A stretch of DNA of 46,184 nt from an uncultured Bacilli bacterium (GCA_934086395.1 CAKOIE010000008.1:1-46184), one strand, 5' to 3'. Shown: positions 26,890 through 36,137, numbered from the stretch's first letter. Notes: generated by a model not told the origin, from the letters alone. Made by a program: numbers and translations.

Positions 26890-28290
26890 TTATTCTTTAA
26901 TTAAATAAGATAAATCTTGATGTTTTAAATGAAGATATTTATGTGCTTCAGTGCTTCCTATTTTATCTAAATATGTATTATATAAATCTTCAATTAATTC
27001 ATTTTTATACGGATAAGACTCTATTTCACCATGTTTTTTATTTAAACTTTCATATCTCTTTTGCTTAATCATTTCTCTATCCTTAATTGGCATTAATACT
27101 TGTCCACCACCAGATATACACCCACCATCACAGTACATTATCTCTGCAAAATCAAATTCAACATTTTCACTTAATAATCTTTCCATATTAGACATTGTAC
27201 TAACAATAACACATCTAACTATTCTTGAATCAATTTTAACTTTAATTAATTTATAATATTCTTTATCTTCTATTGAATAATCTTTATCTTTTAAATCTTT
27301 ACCAGTCATCTCATAATAAAGACATCTAATAACTGATTTAGTAACTCCCCCACCAGCGCCATAAGTAGTACCTGAAAAAGAACCCTTTACTTTATCAAAT
27401 GAGGCATCTTTTAATTTATTAAAATCAACCCCATTTTCTCTAATCATTAAAGCAAGTTCACTTGTTGTAATAACAAAATCAGTATCAGTATTAACTATTT
27501 CCCTTTTCTTACTAGTACAAGGTGTTACTGCTACAATTATTATTTTTTTATCACTCTTATACTCATTAGGAGCAAATAATTTTTTAATAACCGTACTAGC
27601 CATACCTATTGGACTTTTACAAGTAGATAAATTATCTATTAATTCTGGATGAACTATTTCACAATATTTTACCCATGAAGGACAACAACTAGAAAACATA
27701 GGTTTTCTACCACTTTCTAATCTTTCTCTTAACTCATGAGCTTCTTCTACCGAAGTTATATCAGCTCCAAACGTTAAATCAAAAACATAATCAAAACCAA
27801 GTTCTTTTAAAGCAGCAACCATTTTTCCTTCTAAAAAAGAACCAAGTTCTTTAAAAAAAGCATCTCCTATTCCAACTCTTGTCGCTGGACTAGTTAATGC
27901 AATAACTGTATAATTAGGATCTTTAATATATTCTAAGACCTCTTGATAATCATATTTAGGTGATAAGGCAGATGAAGGACAAGTTAAAATACAACTTCCA
28001 CATTCTAAACAAAGTTTTTTTAAATTATTTTTTTTAATGTTATTATCATTAGTAACTAGTAAATTACTCATTTTCTGACATGTAATTTTACATGCAGAAC
28101 AATTAATACATTTTTCTTCCACTCTCATAATAGCCAAATTATCGGGTCCTACCTCAACCCTATTTAAATCTTTAATTTCAATCTCAATAGGGTTCAAATG
28201 ATTAAATTCCGATAAACACAGAGGGCAGTGATACCCATCTGGTAAATTTCCTTGATGTTTATATCCACAAACATCACATTGATACACCAT
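26890..28290 (-). CDS. hydA: [FeFe] hydrogenase with rubredoxin-like N-terminal domain
   Basis: Iron-only hydrogenase. A rubredoxin-like zinc/iron knuckle uses Cys5, Cys8, Cys22 and Cys25 (pattern like the tail of rubrerythrin). Two 4Fe-4S clusters use Cys61/64/67/71 and Cys94/97/100/104. The H-cluster domain has motif L1 FSSCCPSW (about 199-206), L2 TPCTSKK (about 257) and L3 EIMYCDGGCISGGGQ (about 388). 466 residues. GAGAAGG lies just before the ATG. No maturation genes HydE/F/G or electron-bifurcating subunits are nearby, so its partner is unknown. It indicates anaerobic H2 metabolism or redox sensing. Confidence 0.87.
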   Translation of the reverse strand: MVYQCDVCGYKHQGNLPDGYHCPLCLSEFNHLNPIEIEIKDLNRVEVGPDNLAIMRVEEKCINCSACKITCQKMSNLLVTNDNNIKKNNLKKLCLECGSCILTCPSSALSPKYDYQEVLEYIKDPNYTVIALTSPATRVGIGDAFFKELGSFLEGKMVAALKELGFDYVFDLTFGADITSVEEAHELRERLESGRKPMFSSCCPSWVKYCEIVHPELIDNLSTCKSPIGMASTVIKKLFAPNEYKSDKKIIIVAVTPCTSKKREIVNTDTDFVITTSELALMIRENGVDFNKLKDASFDKVKGSFSGTTYGAGGGVTKSVIRCLYYEMTGKDLKDKDYSIEDKEYYKLIKVKIDSRIVRCVIVSTMSNMERLLSENVEFDFAEIMYCDGGCISGGGQVLMPIKDREMIKQKRYESLNKKHGEIESYPYKNELIEDLYNTYLDKIGSTEAHKYLHLKHQDLSYLIKE

Positions 28291-28362
28291 ACCTTCTCAC
28301 CTACATTAATTCTATCAAGATAATAACCAAATTACAATTACTAAATTTAAAAATTATACAAA

Positions 28363-28390
28363 AAAAAGAATCCAATAATGAATCCTTAAT
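28363..28390 (-). terminator. Terminator after the mini-rhodanese gene
   Basis: AAGGATTC pairs with GGATTCTT using two G-U pairs on the minus strand, followed by a T-run of six or more. Confidence 0.55.
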
Positions 28391-28604
28391 TTAAAACAAG
28401 TACTGTATTATATCCATATGCTGAAAGAATACTAGCTACCTTTTTAGATTTAACTCCACCCTTACAATAAAAATAATATTCTTTATCTTTACTTAAATAT
28501 TTATAATGATTATTAAGTAAATTATCATATGGTTTAAACGATATATCTAAATTAATAAACACTCCTTCATTATTATAATCTTTTATATTTATAACTTTCA
28601 TCAT
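28386..28604 (-). CDS. Mini rhodanese-like protein
   Basis: 72 residues, shorter than usual rhodanese domains (about 100). The active-site loop YYFYCKGGVKSKKVAS matches the C-x-x-G-x-x-S rhodanese loop with the Cys about residue 47, followed by the usual YGYNTVLVLN strand. It starts MMKVINIKDY, so the start could be either methionine. It probably transfers sulfur to a partner; mtaB, a methylthiotransferase, is encoded 60 bases upstream. Confidence 0.75.
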   Translation of the reverse strand: MMKVINIKDYNNEGVFINLDISFKPYDNLLNNHYKYLSKDKEYYFYCKGGVKSKKVASILSAYGYNTVLVLN

Positions 28605-28664
28605 ACTATATTATATTATTATTAACTAGAAGTGTGATTAACAATTAAAATATATCATAATTAT

Positions 28665-29921
28665 TTATTCTACTTTTCCATATACATTAGTACCATCTAT
28701 TTTAATAATCTTAATATTATAATCCTTATTATGTTCTAACCTAGAATTAATAATCACTCTAATATAATTATCAGTATGACCAACACTATATTCATCAAAA
28801 ACTTCTTCTACTAAAACATTTAATATTTTACCTAAAAATTTATTATAATATTCATTTTCTAATTTATTAGAAAGTTCAATCATTTTATGAGTTCTATCTT
28901 TTTTCTCACTATCACTTAATACACTCTTCATCTTAGCAGCAACAGTACCATCTCTCTTAGAATACGGAAACACATGAATTTTACCAAATCTAATCTTACT
29001 AGCGTTATTATAACTTTCTAAAAAGTCTTCTTCAGTTTCCGTAGGAAAACCAACTATTAAATCAGTAGTAATATTAATATCTGGCCTTACCTCTCTTATT
29101 TTATCAATAATACTAATAAACTTATCCATATCATATTTACGATTCATTTTCTTTAATGTATTATCACAAGCTGCTTGTACAGGAATATGCATATGATTAC
29201 ATATCTTTTTATTATTCTTCAGTTCTTCTAAAAAATCATCATCTATTTCAGTTGCTTCAATACTACTAATTCTTATCCTTTCTAATTTATCATTTTTACT
29301 TATCTCTTTAATCAATTTAACTAAATCCGGATAACTTCCCGTATGAATTCCTGTTAAAACTATTTCTTTAAAACCATTATTAACTAAATTATTTATTTCA
29401 TCAATTGCATCATTTAATTCTTTATTTCTAATAGTACCTCTTAAATAAGGAATAATACAATAAGAACAATAATTATTACACCCATCTTGAATTTTAACAA
29501 ACGCTCTTGTCCTATCACTATAATTATTTAAACTCATCTTTTCAAAATCACTATTAATCATATCATAATACTTAATTATTTGTTTATTATTATAATTTTT
29601 AACATAATCATATATTTTAGATTTATCCTTATTACCAATTAATATATTAGCACCTAACTCTTTTAAACTATCTTGATGATTTTGACTAGAACATCCACAA
29701 ACAACAAGGATAGCTCCTTCATTGGCTTTTCTAACTGCTCTTATTACTTTCCTACTTTTAGCATCACTTTGATTAGTTACAGAACAAGTATTTACAACAA
29801 TAACATCTGCCTTTTTAGCATCGTATACTTCCTCATAACCATTTCTTAAAAATTCCTCTTTAATAATTTCCGATTCATAAGTATTTACTTTACACCCTAA
29901 AGTTTCAATATATATTTTCAT
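28665..29921 (-). CDS. mtaB: tRNA threonylcarbamoyladenosine methylthiotransferase MtaB
   Basis: Radical-SAM enzyme converting t6A37 to ms2t6A37. The N-terminal UPF0004 domain has LGCKVNTYES and the three cysteines of the auxiliary cluster. The radical-SAM motif CNNYCSYCIIP is at about 148-158, followed by GIHTGSY and the C-terminal TRAM region (VGHTDNYIRV). 418 residues, full length. Confidence 0.93.
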   Translation of the reverse strand: MKIYIETLGCKVNTYESEIIKEEFLRNGYEEVYDAKKADVIVVNTCSVTNQSDAKSRKVIRAVRKANEGAILVVCGCSSQNHQDSLKELGANILIGNKDKSKIYDYVKNYNNKQIIKYYDMINSDFEKMSLNNYSDRTRAFVKIQDGCNNYCSYCIIPYLRGTIRNKELNDAIDEINNLVNNGFKEIVLTGIHTGSYPDLVKLIKEISKNDKLERIRISSIEATEIDDDFLEELKNNKKICNHMHIPVQAACDNTLKKMNRKYDMDKFISIIDKIREVRPDINITTDLIVGFPTETEEDFLESYNNASKIRFGKIHVFPYSKRDGTVAAKMKSVLSDSEKKDRTHKMIELSNKLENEYYNKFLGKILNVLVEEVFDEYSVGHTDNYIRVIINSRLEHNKDYNIKIIKIDGTNVYGKVE

Positions 29922-29939
29922 ACTACTAACCCAATCTTT

Positions 29940-30974
29940 CTACTTTTTTACTAAAACTTTCGGTTTATCTTTAATTTGACTATTTATAGTTGGAATTAAA
30001 GCCGTATTACCTACATTTACACTACTAGATTGATTACTTTCTATAAAACATTTTGTTTGAAGAACAGTCTTAGCCTCTATTTGATCAATAACACATTTAC
30101 TTAAAGCATCTCTTTCTTCAATTATCTTTTTCTCATTTTCATTTATATTCAAATTTTTTAAAGATAATAAACTAATATTATATCCATCAAAAACCTCTCT
30201 AGCATCATTAAAAGTAACAATCTTACTTGTTAAATATCCTGAAAATAATAAAAAACTTAAAATACCTTGAAACACGCCTGAAACAGCTATATTTAATAAT
30301 AATGGTAAAATAACAATTATTGCAGAACTAATACAAACATTTAATAAAAATTTAAATATCATATATATTAAAGAATAATTTCTTGATGCTTTTTTTAAAG
30401 TTAATTCTTCTATATTTTGATTTAAATTTTCTTTTCTTTTAACCACATTATTATTTAATTTATCTACTTTATCTTCTAATTCTCCTTTATCTAAATAATA
30501 ATTCTTACTAAACAAAGGTAATCCACTATGACAAACTTTAATTTTTTTATTTAAAAAATTTAAAGAATCTTTAGAAACACTATCTTCATTTTTTATTTTT
30601 TCTAATTTAATACTATATTCAAGTTCTTTATGAATTCGATTTTTTTCTGATATTTTTTTAAACATATCAATTCCATATTTATTACCAACAATAAAACGAT
30701 ACATAACATCAGAAACACCATAAAACATTCCAAATAATATAGTTAGAACCATTTCACTTAAAGCAACACTTTCTACTATTTGATAAAACAATGCACTTTT
30801 AGAAAACACAAACAAAATAATTAAACTAATAATAAAATTAGTTCTAACACGATAAGATAAACTAGATAATTTTAATTTATTTAACTCTCTTAAATAATTA
30901 TTAATCATATTATTTAAATTATTTTCATTAATTTTTTCTTTTTTATAAATATTTTCCAAATCCTCTTTTTTCAT
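29940..30974 (-). CDS. Membrane protein with coiled coil, unknown
   Basis: 344 residues. Hydrophobic segments are at about 47-95 (two) and 205-250 (two), with a lysine-rich coiled coil between (about 160-195) and after. The start has AGGTGAT upstream. It lies 18 bases upstream of mtaB, in the same transcription direction. No known family is recognised. Confidence 0.5.
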   Translation of the reverse strand: MKKEDLENIYKKEKINENNLNNMINNYLRELNKLKLSSLSYRVRTNFIISLIILFVFSKSALFYQIVESVALSEMVLTILFGMFYGVSDVMYRFIVGNKYGIDMFKKISEKNRIHKELEYSIKLEKIKNEDSVSKDSLNFLNKKIKVCHSGLPLFSKNYYLDKGELEDKVDKLNNNVVKRKENLNQNIEELTLKKASRNYSLIYMIFKFLLNVCISSAIIVILPLLLNIAVSGVFQGILSFLLFSGYLTSKIVTFNDAREVFDGYNISLLSLKNLNINENEKKIIEERDALSKCVIDQIEAKTVLQTKCFIESNQSSSVNVGNTALIPTINSQIKDKPKVLVKK

Positions 30975-31043
30975 AACATATCACCTCATAATTTATATAA
31001 AAATAAACTTATTTCTTAGTAAAATATACTCTACCACAAAGCA

Positions 31044-31070
31044 AGAAAAAAAGCAAACATCTTTTTGCTA
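31044..31070 (-). terminator. Terminator after the 31100-31588 gene
   Basis: AGCAAA pairs with TTTGCT and is followed by seven T on the minus strand. Confidence 0.8.
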
Positions 31071-31099
31071 TATTTAATAATAAATTAAAATTAAAGAAA

Positions 31100-31588
31100 T
31101 TAACTTAGTTTGCTTTGTAAATCTTTTAATACCCTTAAAAACTCTTCTTCTTTTTCATATTCAATTAATTTAACTTCAATCTTAGGATCAACAATCTTTA
31201 TTTTACCAGTACCCTCTAAATCAATTTTTTTAATATCTAAATCAGATTCAGTATTAGAAAAATTATCATCATACGTAACTACATTCATTTCTCTAGTTTT
31301 AACTAGTTCATCATAACTTATAATGGCATTATTTTCTTGTTCTTCTTCATAACTTGTTAATTTAATATTAGGTGTTGCAGGTTTATAATTATCTTCTAAA
31401 TTCTTAGTAACTTTATTTATATCAAATTTATCTTCTTTTTTCTTAGGTAATTCATCAGGTTCACTCTTAAGTAAATAGATAATATAAATAAATAAAACGA
31501 TTAATAAAAATGTACCTATAAAGAAGAAATAATCTCCCATACTAAGTGAATACATAAATCCAAATAAATCTTTTAATGTTTCTTTCAT
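31100..31588 (-). CDS. Single-pass membrane protein with acidic cytosolic tail, unknown
   Basis: The ATG at 31588 has TGGAG upstream, giving 162 residues. One membrane helix (about 18-40: FFFIGTFLLIVLFIYIIYLL) is followed by a charged tail. Repeats of Asn/Asp/Glu-rich segments and no cysteine suggest a bitopic scaffold-like protein. It lies immediately downstream of the CPBP pair. Function unknown. Confidence 0.5.
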   Translation of the reverse strand: MKETLKDLFGFMYSLSMGDYFFFIGTFLLIVLFIYIIYLLKSEPDELPKKKEDKFDINKVTKNLEDNYKPATPNIKLTSYEEEQENNAIISYDELVKTREMNVVTYDDNFSNTESDLDIKKIDLEGTGKIKIVDPKIEVKLIEYEKEEEFLRVLKDLQSKLS

Positions 31589-31626
31589 AATTAACTCCAT
31601 TTTTTCTTATTATTATATATATTTTT

Positions 31627-32328
31627 TTACATAGTAGCAAGTATCATTAACATACTAAGTAAATTATTTAAAGCATGAATTATAACTACAACATAAATAT
31701 TATCTGTCTCATTATAAATATATGCAAGTAGTAGTCCCATAGTAACATAATTAAGTGATTCTATTAAAGCTACATATAATGGTAGTTCAGTTGGAAATAT
31801 ATGCATAAATCCAAAAATTAAACCACTTACTAAAATAAATAAATATTTATTATTAATTACTTTTTTAATTCCTAATCTAAATATTCCCTCTTCAACAAAA
31901 GGAGCAAGTAAACTAGTAGATATCATCATCATAAATGGCATTGTTTTAGCTAAAGCTACTACCGCCTCTTGATTTTCACTTGTAACAAGATCAGATCCTA
32001 ACATAACTAAAAGTAAACTTGAAAATATTGCTACTCCATACTTTACAATCAAAAATATTAGAAAGTAAGAAATAATTTTCTTTATATAATCTCTTTTATT
32101 TAACTTAAATAACACTAAATCTTTTTTTAAATATTTTTTATAAAATAGAAGTACTACTACAAACATAATTAACTCTATAAAAGTATTTAAACAAGCATAA
32201 TCAACATAATTAAAATCACTATAATTTATCCCTACTAATTTAAATATATAGGCTATTACTAAACTTAAATTAAAAAACAATACAAAACTTATTATTAATT
32301 TAATTATATTTTTAACATTTTCTTTCAT
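31627..32328 (-). CDS. CPBP family intramembrane metalloprotease
   Basis: CAAX protease/bacteriocin-processing (CPBP/ABI) family. Motif 1 EEGIFRLG (Glu-Glu-x-x-x-Arg) is near residue 145, motif 2 GFMHIFP near 173, and the third helix has ALNNLLS. 233 residues and about six to eight membrane helices. It starts 7 bases after the TGA of its paralogue. Confidence 0.82.
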   Translation of the reverse strand: MKENVKNIIKLIISFVLFFNLSLVIAYIFKLVGINYSDFNYVDYACLNTFIELIMFVVVLLFYKKYLKKDLVLFKLNKRDYIKKIISYFLIFLIVKYGVAIFSSLLLVMLGSDLVTSENQEAVVALAKTMPFMMMISTSLLAPFVEEGIFRLGIKKVINNKYLFILVSGLIFGFMHIFPTELPLYVALIESLNYVTMGLLLAYIYNETDNIYVVVIIHALNNLLSMLMILATM

Positions 32329-32335
32329 AGTAACC

Positions 32336-33028
32336 TCACAAGAATCTTCTTATTAATACACTAGTAAATAACTCATATAAACCATAAGATACTATACTAT
32401 ATGCTATATTATTATTCTTTTTATATATAAAACTTAACATATTAAATAATAAATAATAAGGAATCATATTAATTAATACATAACTTATTGAAGCATTAAA
32501 ATGACACATAGTATAAACAGCAAATAAGGAATACAATAATCCACTAAAGAACATCCCTGTCTTCTTAGAACACATATTATTAACCCCTAATACAAAGATA
32601 ACAACTTTAATAAAAGGAACAATAATTATATCTTTAATAATAATTGCAATCAATTCAAAACTAAACTTATAATCAAATATATTTACAAAACTTAATCCTT
32701 CATATGTTATATTAAATCCCTTAGCAAGAGCTGCCACTAAATAATCTATAATCATCATTGCAATAAATAAAACCATAAATGAAATAACACTATAAAATAT
32801 ATTTGTTGTTAACTTATGTTTATACTTTGCAAAAGCTGCATTAATCTCTCCTTTATAAATAATATATATAATAATAAATATCAATATATAAACAATTAAT
32901 GAAACTAACGCTTTACTATTAATACTTAACTTAAGTAAATCTAATAATTTATAAAAATATTCTTCAGTAAACATTATTACTAACACACTTAATATTAATT
33001 TAATTAAATTTACTAAAAAATCTTTCAT
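32336..33028 (-). CDS. CPBP-like membrane protein without the catalytic motif
   Basis: 230 residues from the ATG at 33028 (AGGTGG upstream; earlier in-frame GTG at 33037 ignored). Topology and length resemble the neighbouring CPBP protein, but the EExxxR motif is replaced by a FIKVVIFVLGVNNM segment and no metal-binding His pair is seen. Probably an inactive paralogue or partner. Its TGA stop is 7 bases before the next start. Confidence 0.6.
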   Translation of the reverse strand: MKDFLVNLIKLILSVLVIMFTEEYFYKLLDLLKLSINSKALVSLIVYILIFIIIYIIYKGEINAAFAKYKHKLTTNIFYSVISFMVLFIAMMIIDYLVAALAKGFNITYEGLSFVNIFDYKFSFELIAIIIKDIIIVPFIKVVIFVLGVNNMCSKKTGMFFSGLLYSLFAVYTMCHFNASISYVLINMIPYYLLFNMLSFIYKKNNNIAYSIVSYGLYELFTSVLIRRFL

Positions 33029-33073
33029 TCTTACCACCTAAAATCATTATATAACACTTTACGTCTTATTATG

Positions 33074-33118
33074 TTTATAAAATGTAAATTAGTATGAAAA
33101 TTTACAATCCATTTACAT
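33074..33118 (-). terminator. Terminator overlapping the end of the DUF421 gene
   Basis: Minus strand ATGTAAAT (33118-33111) pairs with ATTTACAT (33089-33082), followed by TTTATAA. The stem includes the DUF421 stop region. Confidence 0.6.
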
Positions 33119-33755
33119 TAGACTTTAAGATGGTATAAATCTTACCTTTTTTATAAAATGCATAAAAAATATCTTCTTGATTTATATTCTGTCTTCTTAA
33201 ATATAATTTTATCCATATCTTATTTTTTCGAATATTTTTTAAAGTATTATCTTGAATTTTACCATCAACAATTATTGGAGCAGGATAATCCGAATCAGTC
33301 TTAAATAAATTATATTTAAAAACACTTAATTTCCCATTATTTTCTAAAAAAGCATATTCAACATCTTCAATCGATTTAATAGATGCTTGTCTTAAACTAA
33401 GTAATAAATCATCTAAACTATATCTTTGTTTAACCATTTCTTTATAATTTAATTGACCATGATTAATAATAACAGAAGGCCTAGAAGTAAATATTTGTCT
33501 AAACATTCTAGATTTAGTTGAAAGGTAAGCAAGTACTACCTCAATAACAACTAATAAACTTATTGGAGCAATAGTAAGCATTATTGATTTATCAATATTT
33601 TCAATACTAATTGCAACTAATTCCGCTATTAAAATTGATACAATTAAATCAACAATTCCCAGTTGTCCAACTTCTCTTTTTCCCATAATTCGGTAAGCAA
33701 AAGTAACAAAAAAATAAAAGAATAATGTTCTTAATACAGTTGTTAATAATTCCAT
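33102..33755 (-). CDS. DUF421/YetF family membrane protein
   Basis: 217 residues. Three N-terminal hydrophobic segments (about 5-20, 35-50 and 60-80) are followed by the cytosolic DUF421 domain: FTSRPSVIINHGQLNYKEM, QRYSLDDLLLSLRQ, VEYAFLENNGKLSVFK. Members in Bacillus (YetF, YrbG-like) are associated with membrane and spore functions. It lies between the CPBP pair and thrS. Confidence 0.85.
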   Translation of the reverse strand: MELLTTVLRTLFFYFFVTFAYRIMGKREVGQLGIVDLIVSILIAELVAISIENIDKSIMLTIAPISLLVVIEVVLAYLSTKSRMFRQIFTSRPSVIINHGQLNYKEMVKQRYSLDDLLLSLRQASIKSIEDVEYAFLENNGKLSVFKYNLFKTDSDYPAPIIVDGKIQDNTLKNIRKNKIWIKLYLRRQNINQEDIFYAFYKKGKIYTILKSNVNGL

Positions 33756-33800
33756 ATCATCACCAACTATATTATGGGTTATATTCTTTTATTTTAATCA

Positions 33801-35570
33801 TTATAAATCATACTTAATATTTTTATTTTGAATAACTTCTTTTATTTTACTTAAGAATTCATCTTTATCTAAAGTAATATTTTCAGTTGTACCATGAAGT
33901 CTAACTGTTACAGTGTTAGCATCTCTTTCTTTATCTCCAATAATTATTGTATATGGTACTTTTTTAGTTTGACTTTCTCTCATTTTATATGTTAATTTCT
34001 CATTACGATCATCTAACTTTACACGTATGTTTGCATTTTCAAGCATTTTTTCTATCTCTTTAGCGTATTCTAAATGATATTCATTATTAACCGGTATAAT
34101 ATTAACTTGTACTGGAGCAAGCCAAACAGGAAGTGCTCCTTTAGTTTCTTCTAAAATGTAAGCCATGAAACGATCAAGTGAGCCCAATATTGCACGATGT
34201 AATACGACAGGTGTTTTTCTTTCTCCATTTTCATCAATATATTTTAGATTAAATTTAGCTGGTAAACAGAAGTCTAATTGGCAAGTTGATAATGTATATT
34301 CTGCTCCAACTGCTGGTTTAACATTAACATCTAACTTAGGTCCGTAAAATGCAGCTTCTCCAATTTCTTCAGTATATTTAATACCTAACTCATTTAAAAC
34401 TTCTCTAAGTTCATTTTCAGCCTTATTCCACATTTCATCATCTAGATGATATTTTTCTTTGTCTTCAGGGTCTCTTAAAGATAATACACAACGATAGTCT
34501 TTAATATCAAAGTCTTTATAAACATCAAATATTAAATCAACAACACTTTTAAATTCAGATTTAATTTGGTCAGGTGTTACAAAAAGATGAGCATCATTTT
34601 GACAGAAGTGTCTTCCTCTTTCTATACCCTTAACTGCTCCACTTGCTTCATATCTAAAGTCATGAGCAATTTCACCAATACGGATAGGTAAATCTTTATA
34701 AGAATGTAATTTATTAGAATAAATCATCATATGATGAGGACAATTCATTGGTCTTAAAACGAATGCTTCACCATCAAGTTCCATAGCTGGAAACATATTT
34801 TCTTTATAATGATCCCAGTGTCCACTAGTCTTATATAGTTCTACATTACCAACACATGGTGTAAGCACATGTAAATATCCTAATTTTCTTTCTTTTTCTT
34901 TAATATAATTTTCAAGTTCTTGCCAAATAATATATCCATTAGGTAAAAACATTGGAAGTCCTCTACCAACTAAATCATCAGACATAAATAAATCTAAATC
35001 TTTACCTATTTTACGATGGTCTCTTTCTTCAGCATCCTTAAGTTCTTGAATATAACTATTAAGTTCTTCTTCTGTTGGAAAGCATACTCCATAAATTCTT
35101 TGAAGCATTTTATTTTTAGAATCGCCTTTCCAATATGCTCCACTTACCTTAAGTAATTTAAAATGTTTAAGTAATTTAACGGTTTCAACATGTGGTCCGC
35201 GGCAAAGATCAGTAAAATCTCCTTGCGTATACATACTAATTACAGTATTATCTTCATCCATACGACTAATTAAATCTATTTTATAAGGATCATCTTTAAA
35301 TTTTTCTAAAGCTTCTTGTTTAGTAATTTCTTCTCTAACAATTCTTTTACCATCTTTAGCTATTTTTTTCATTTCTTTTTCAATAGCTGGTAAATCTTCA
35401 TTAGTTAATGTTACATCGCCTAAATCAATATCATAGTAAAATCCACTTTCTACAACTGGACCAACCCAAAATTTCGCATTTGGATATAAATGTTTAACTG
35501 CTTGTGCAAGTAAATGAGCACATGAATGATTCATTACACTTAAATTTTCATTTTCTTTAATATTTATCAT
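33801..35570 (-). CDS. thrS: Threonyl-tRNA synthetase (without TGS domain)
   Basis: Charges tRNA-Thr. The ATG at 35570 has AAGGAAG upstream and gives 589 residues. The usual N-terminal TGS domain (about 60 residues) is absent: the protein begins only 11 residues before the editing domain. The editing site is kept, with HSCAHLLAQAV (HxxxH) and LCRGPHV (CxxxH). The class II core has FRYEASGAVKGIERGRHF (motif 2 region) and RAILGSLDRF (motif 3); anticodon-binding domain at about 480-589. It is controlled by the T-box upstream. Confidence 0.95.
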   Translation of the reverse strand: MINIKENENLSVMNHSCAHLLAQAVKHLYPNAKFWVGPVVESGFYYDIDLGDVTLTNEDLPAIEKEMKKIAKDGKRIVREEITKQEALEKFKDDPYKIDLISRMDEDNTVISMYTQGDFTDLCRGPHVETVKLLKHFKLLKVSGAYWKGDSKNKMLQRIYGVCFPTEEELNSYIQELKDAEERDHRKIGKDLDLFMSDDLVGRGLPMFLPNGYIIWQELENYIKEKERKLGYLHVLTPCVGNVELYKTSGHWDHYKENMFPAMELDGEAFVLRPMNCPHHMMIYSNKLHSYKDLPIRIGEIAHDFRYEASGAVKGIERGRHFCQNDAHLFVTPDQIKSEFKSVVDLIFDVYKDFDIKDYRCVLSLRDPEDKEKYHLDDEMWNKAENELREVLNELGIKYTEEIGEAAFYGPKLDVNVKPAVGAEYTLSTCQLDFCLPAKFNLKYIDENGERKTPVVLHRAILGSLDRFMAYILEETKGALPVWLAPVQVNIIPVNNEYHLEYAKEIEKMLENANIRVKLDDRNEKLTYKMRESQTKKVPYTIIIGDKERDANTVTVRLHGTTENITLDKDEFLSKIKEVIQNKNIKYDL

Positions 35571-35592
35571 TTTTCTTCCTTCTTTCTTTAAC

Positions 35593-35800
35593 AAAAAAAG
35601 GATAGTAACAGGCGTCTTTTAAAGACGGTACCATCCTTGATTTATCTTTTTTTAATTCTTAACGGGAATAACTCGGATATTATTATATCTCTCAAAAGGT
35701 AGTAATTATTAACAACTCCATAAGTTTCCACCACCCACTTACTCTCTATAATTTGTTAACTAATAATCATGTCCTTTATCACTGATTTCTTAAATAATTT
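35593..35800 (-). promoter_or_regulatory. T-box riboswitch of thrS, specifier ACA (Thr)
   Basis: Minus strand leader with the T-box hallmarks in order: AGGAC of the AG-bulge region, specifier codon ACA (35756-35754) in the loop before AGAGAG, GGGTGGTGGAAAC in stem I, and the T-box AAGGATGGTACCG at 35638-35626. A terminator (GGATAGTA paired with TACCATCC, then seven T) spans 35593-35636 and competes with the antiterminator. The specifier fits threonine. Uncharged tRNA-Thr would permit read-through. Confidence 0.85.
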
Positions 35801-35841
35801 ATCACTTTTTATTTATTTTAGCAATATATCTTTCAAACTTA

Positions 35842-35870
35842 TTGTAAAATTTTTTTAAATTTGATAATAT
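35842..35870 (+). promoter_or_regulatory. Promoter of antisense RNA, copy 1
   Basis: TTGTAA at 35842-35847, 17-base spacer, TAATAT at 35865-35870; start predicted near 35877. Extends toward, and diverges from, the thrS leader. Confidence 0.6.
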
Positions 35871-35876
35871 GAATAT

Positions 35877-35978
35877 GTAAGGAAGACTTACATAAAATAA
35901 AAAGGAACATCTAATTTGGAAGTTTTAGATGGTTACCTTTAGTAATTACCACCAAAACCCCCTGAGTTTTGGTTTTTT
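35877..35978 (+). ncRNA. Candidate antitoxin RNA, copy 1 (~100 nt)
   Basis: Three hairpins in order: TGTAAG/CTTACA at 35876-35892, CATCTAA/TTAGATG at about 35908-35931, and the terminator CCAAAAC/GTTTTGG (35952-35972) followed by six T. The unit carries no coding frame of its own on this strand. It converges with the toxin gene and overlaps its 3' untranslated end. Positions 35938-35958 are complementary, apart from two positions, to the toxin leader (see finding). Confidence 0.6.
35951..35978 (+). terminator. Terminator of antisense RNA, copy 1
   Basis: 7-base stem CCAAAAC/GTTTTGG with loop CCCCTGA and a T-run. Conserved base for base in copy 2 (36312-36339). It sits at the junction of the two convergent transcripts. 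Confidence 0.8.
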
Positions 35979-35979
35979 A

Positions 35980-36069
35980 TTAGTTAATTACTTTAAAAAG
36001 TAGGATAATTAATAAAAAAATTATTATAAATAAATTGATTATTATATAATATAACATCTTTTTACTCAT
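35980..36069 (-). CDS. Candidate type I toxin peptide, copy 1 (29 aa)
   Basis: Hand-translated 29-residue peptide: start MSKKMLYYIII, hydrophobic middle of Ile/Leu/Phe, end FKVIN. One membrane helix with basic residues at both ends, the usual form of type I toxins that act on the membrane. Not a match to Fst, TxpA or BsrG by sequence that I can see. Leader has GGTGGTAG just before the ATG. The coding frame is preserved in copy 2 with a single substitution (residue 18 F to I) and mostly silent changes. Confidence 0.65.
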   Translation of the reverse strand: MSKKMLYYIIINLFIIIFLLIILLFKVIN

Positions 36070-36137
36070 AACTACCACCATCTTTCATTTTGAAATTTAG
36101 TAGTAACCACCAAAACAATTAGTTGCTCCAAAATCTT

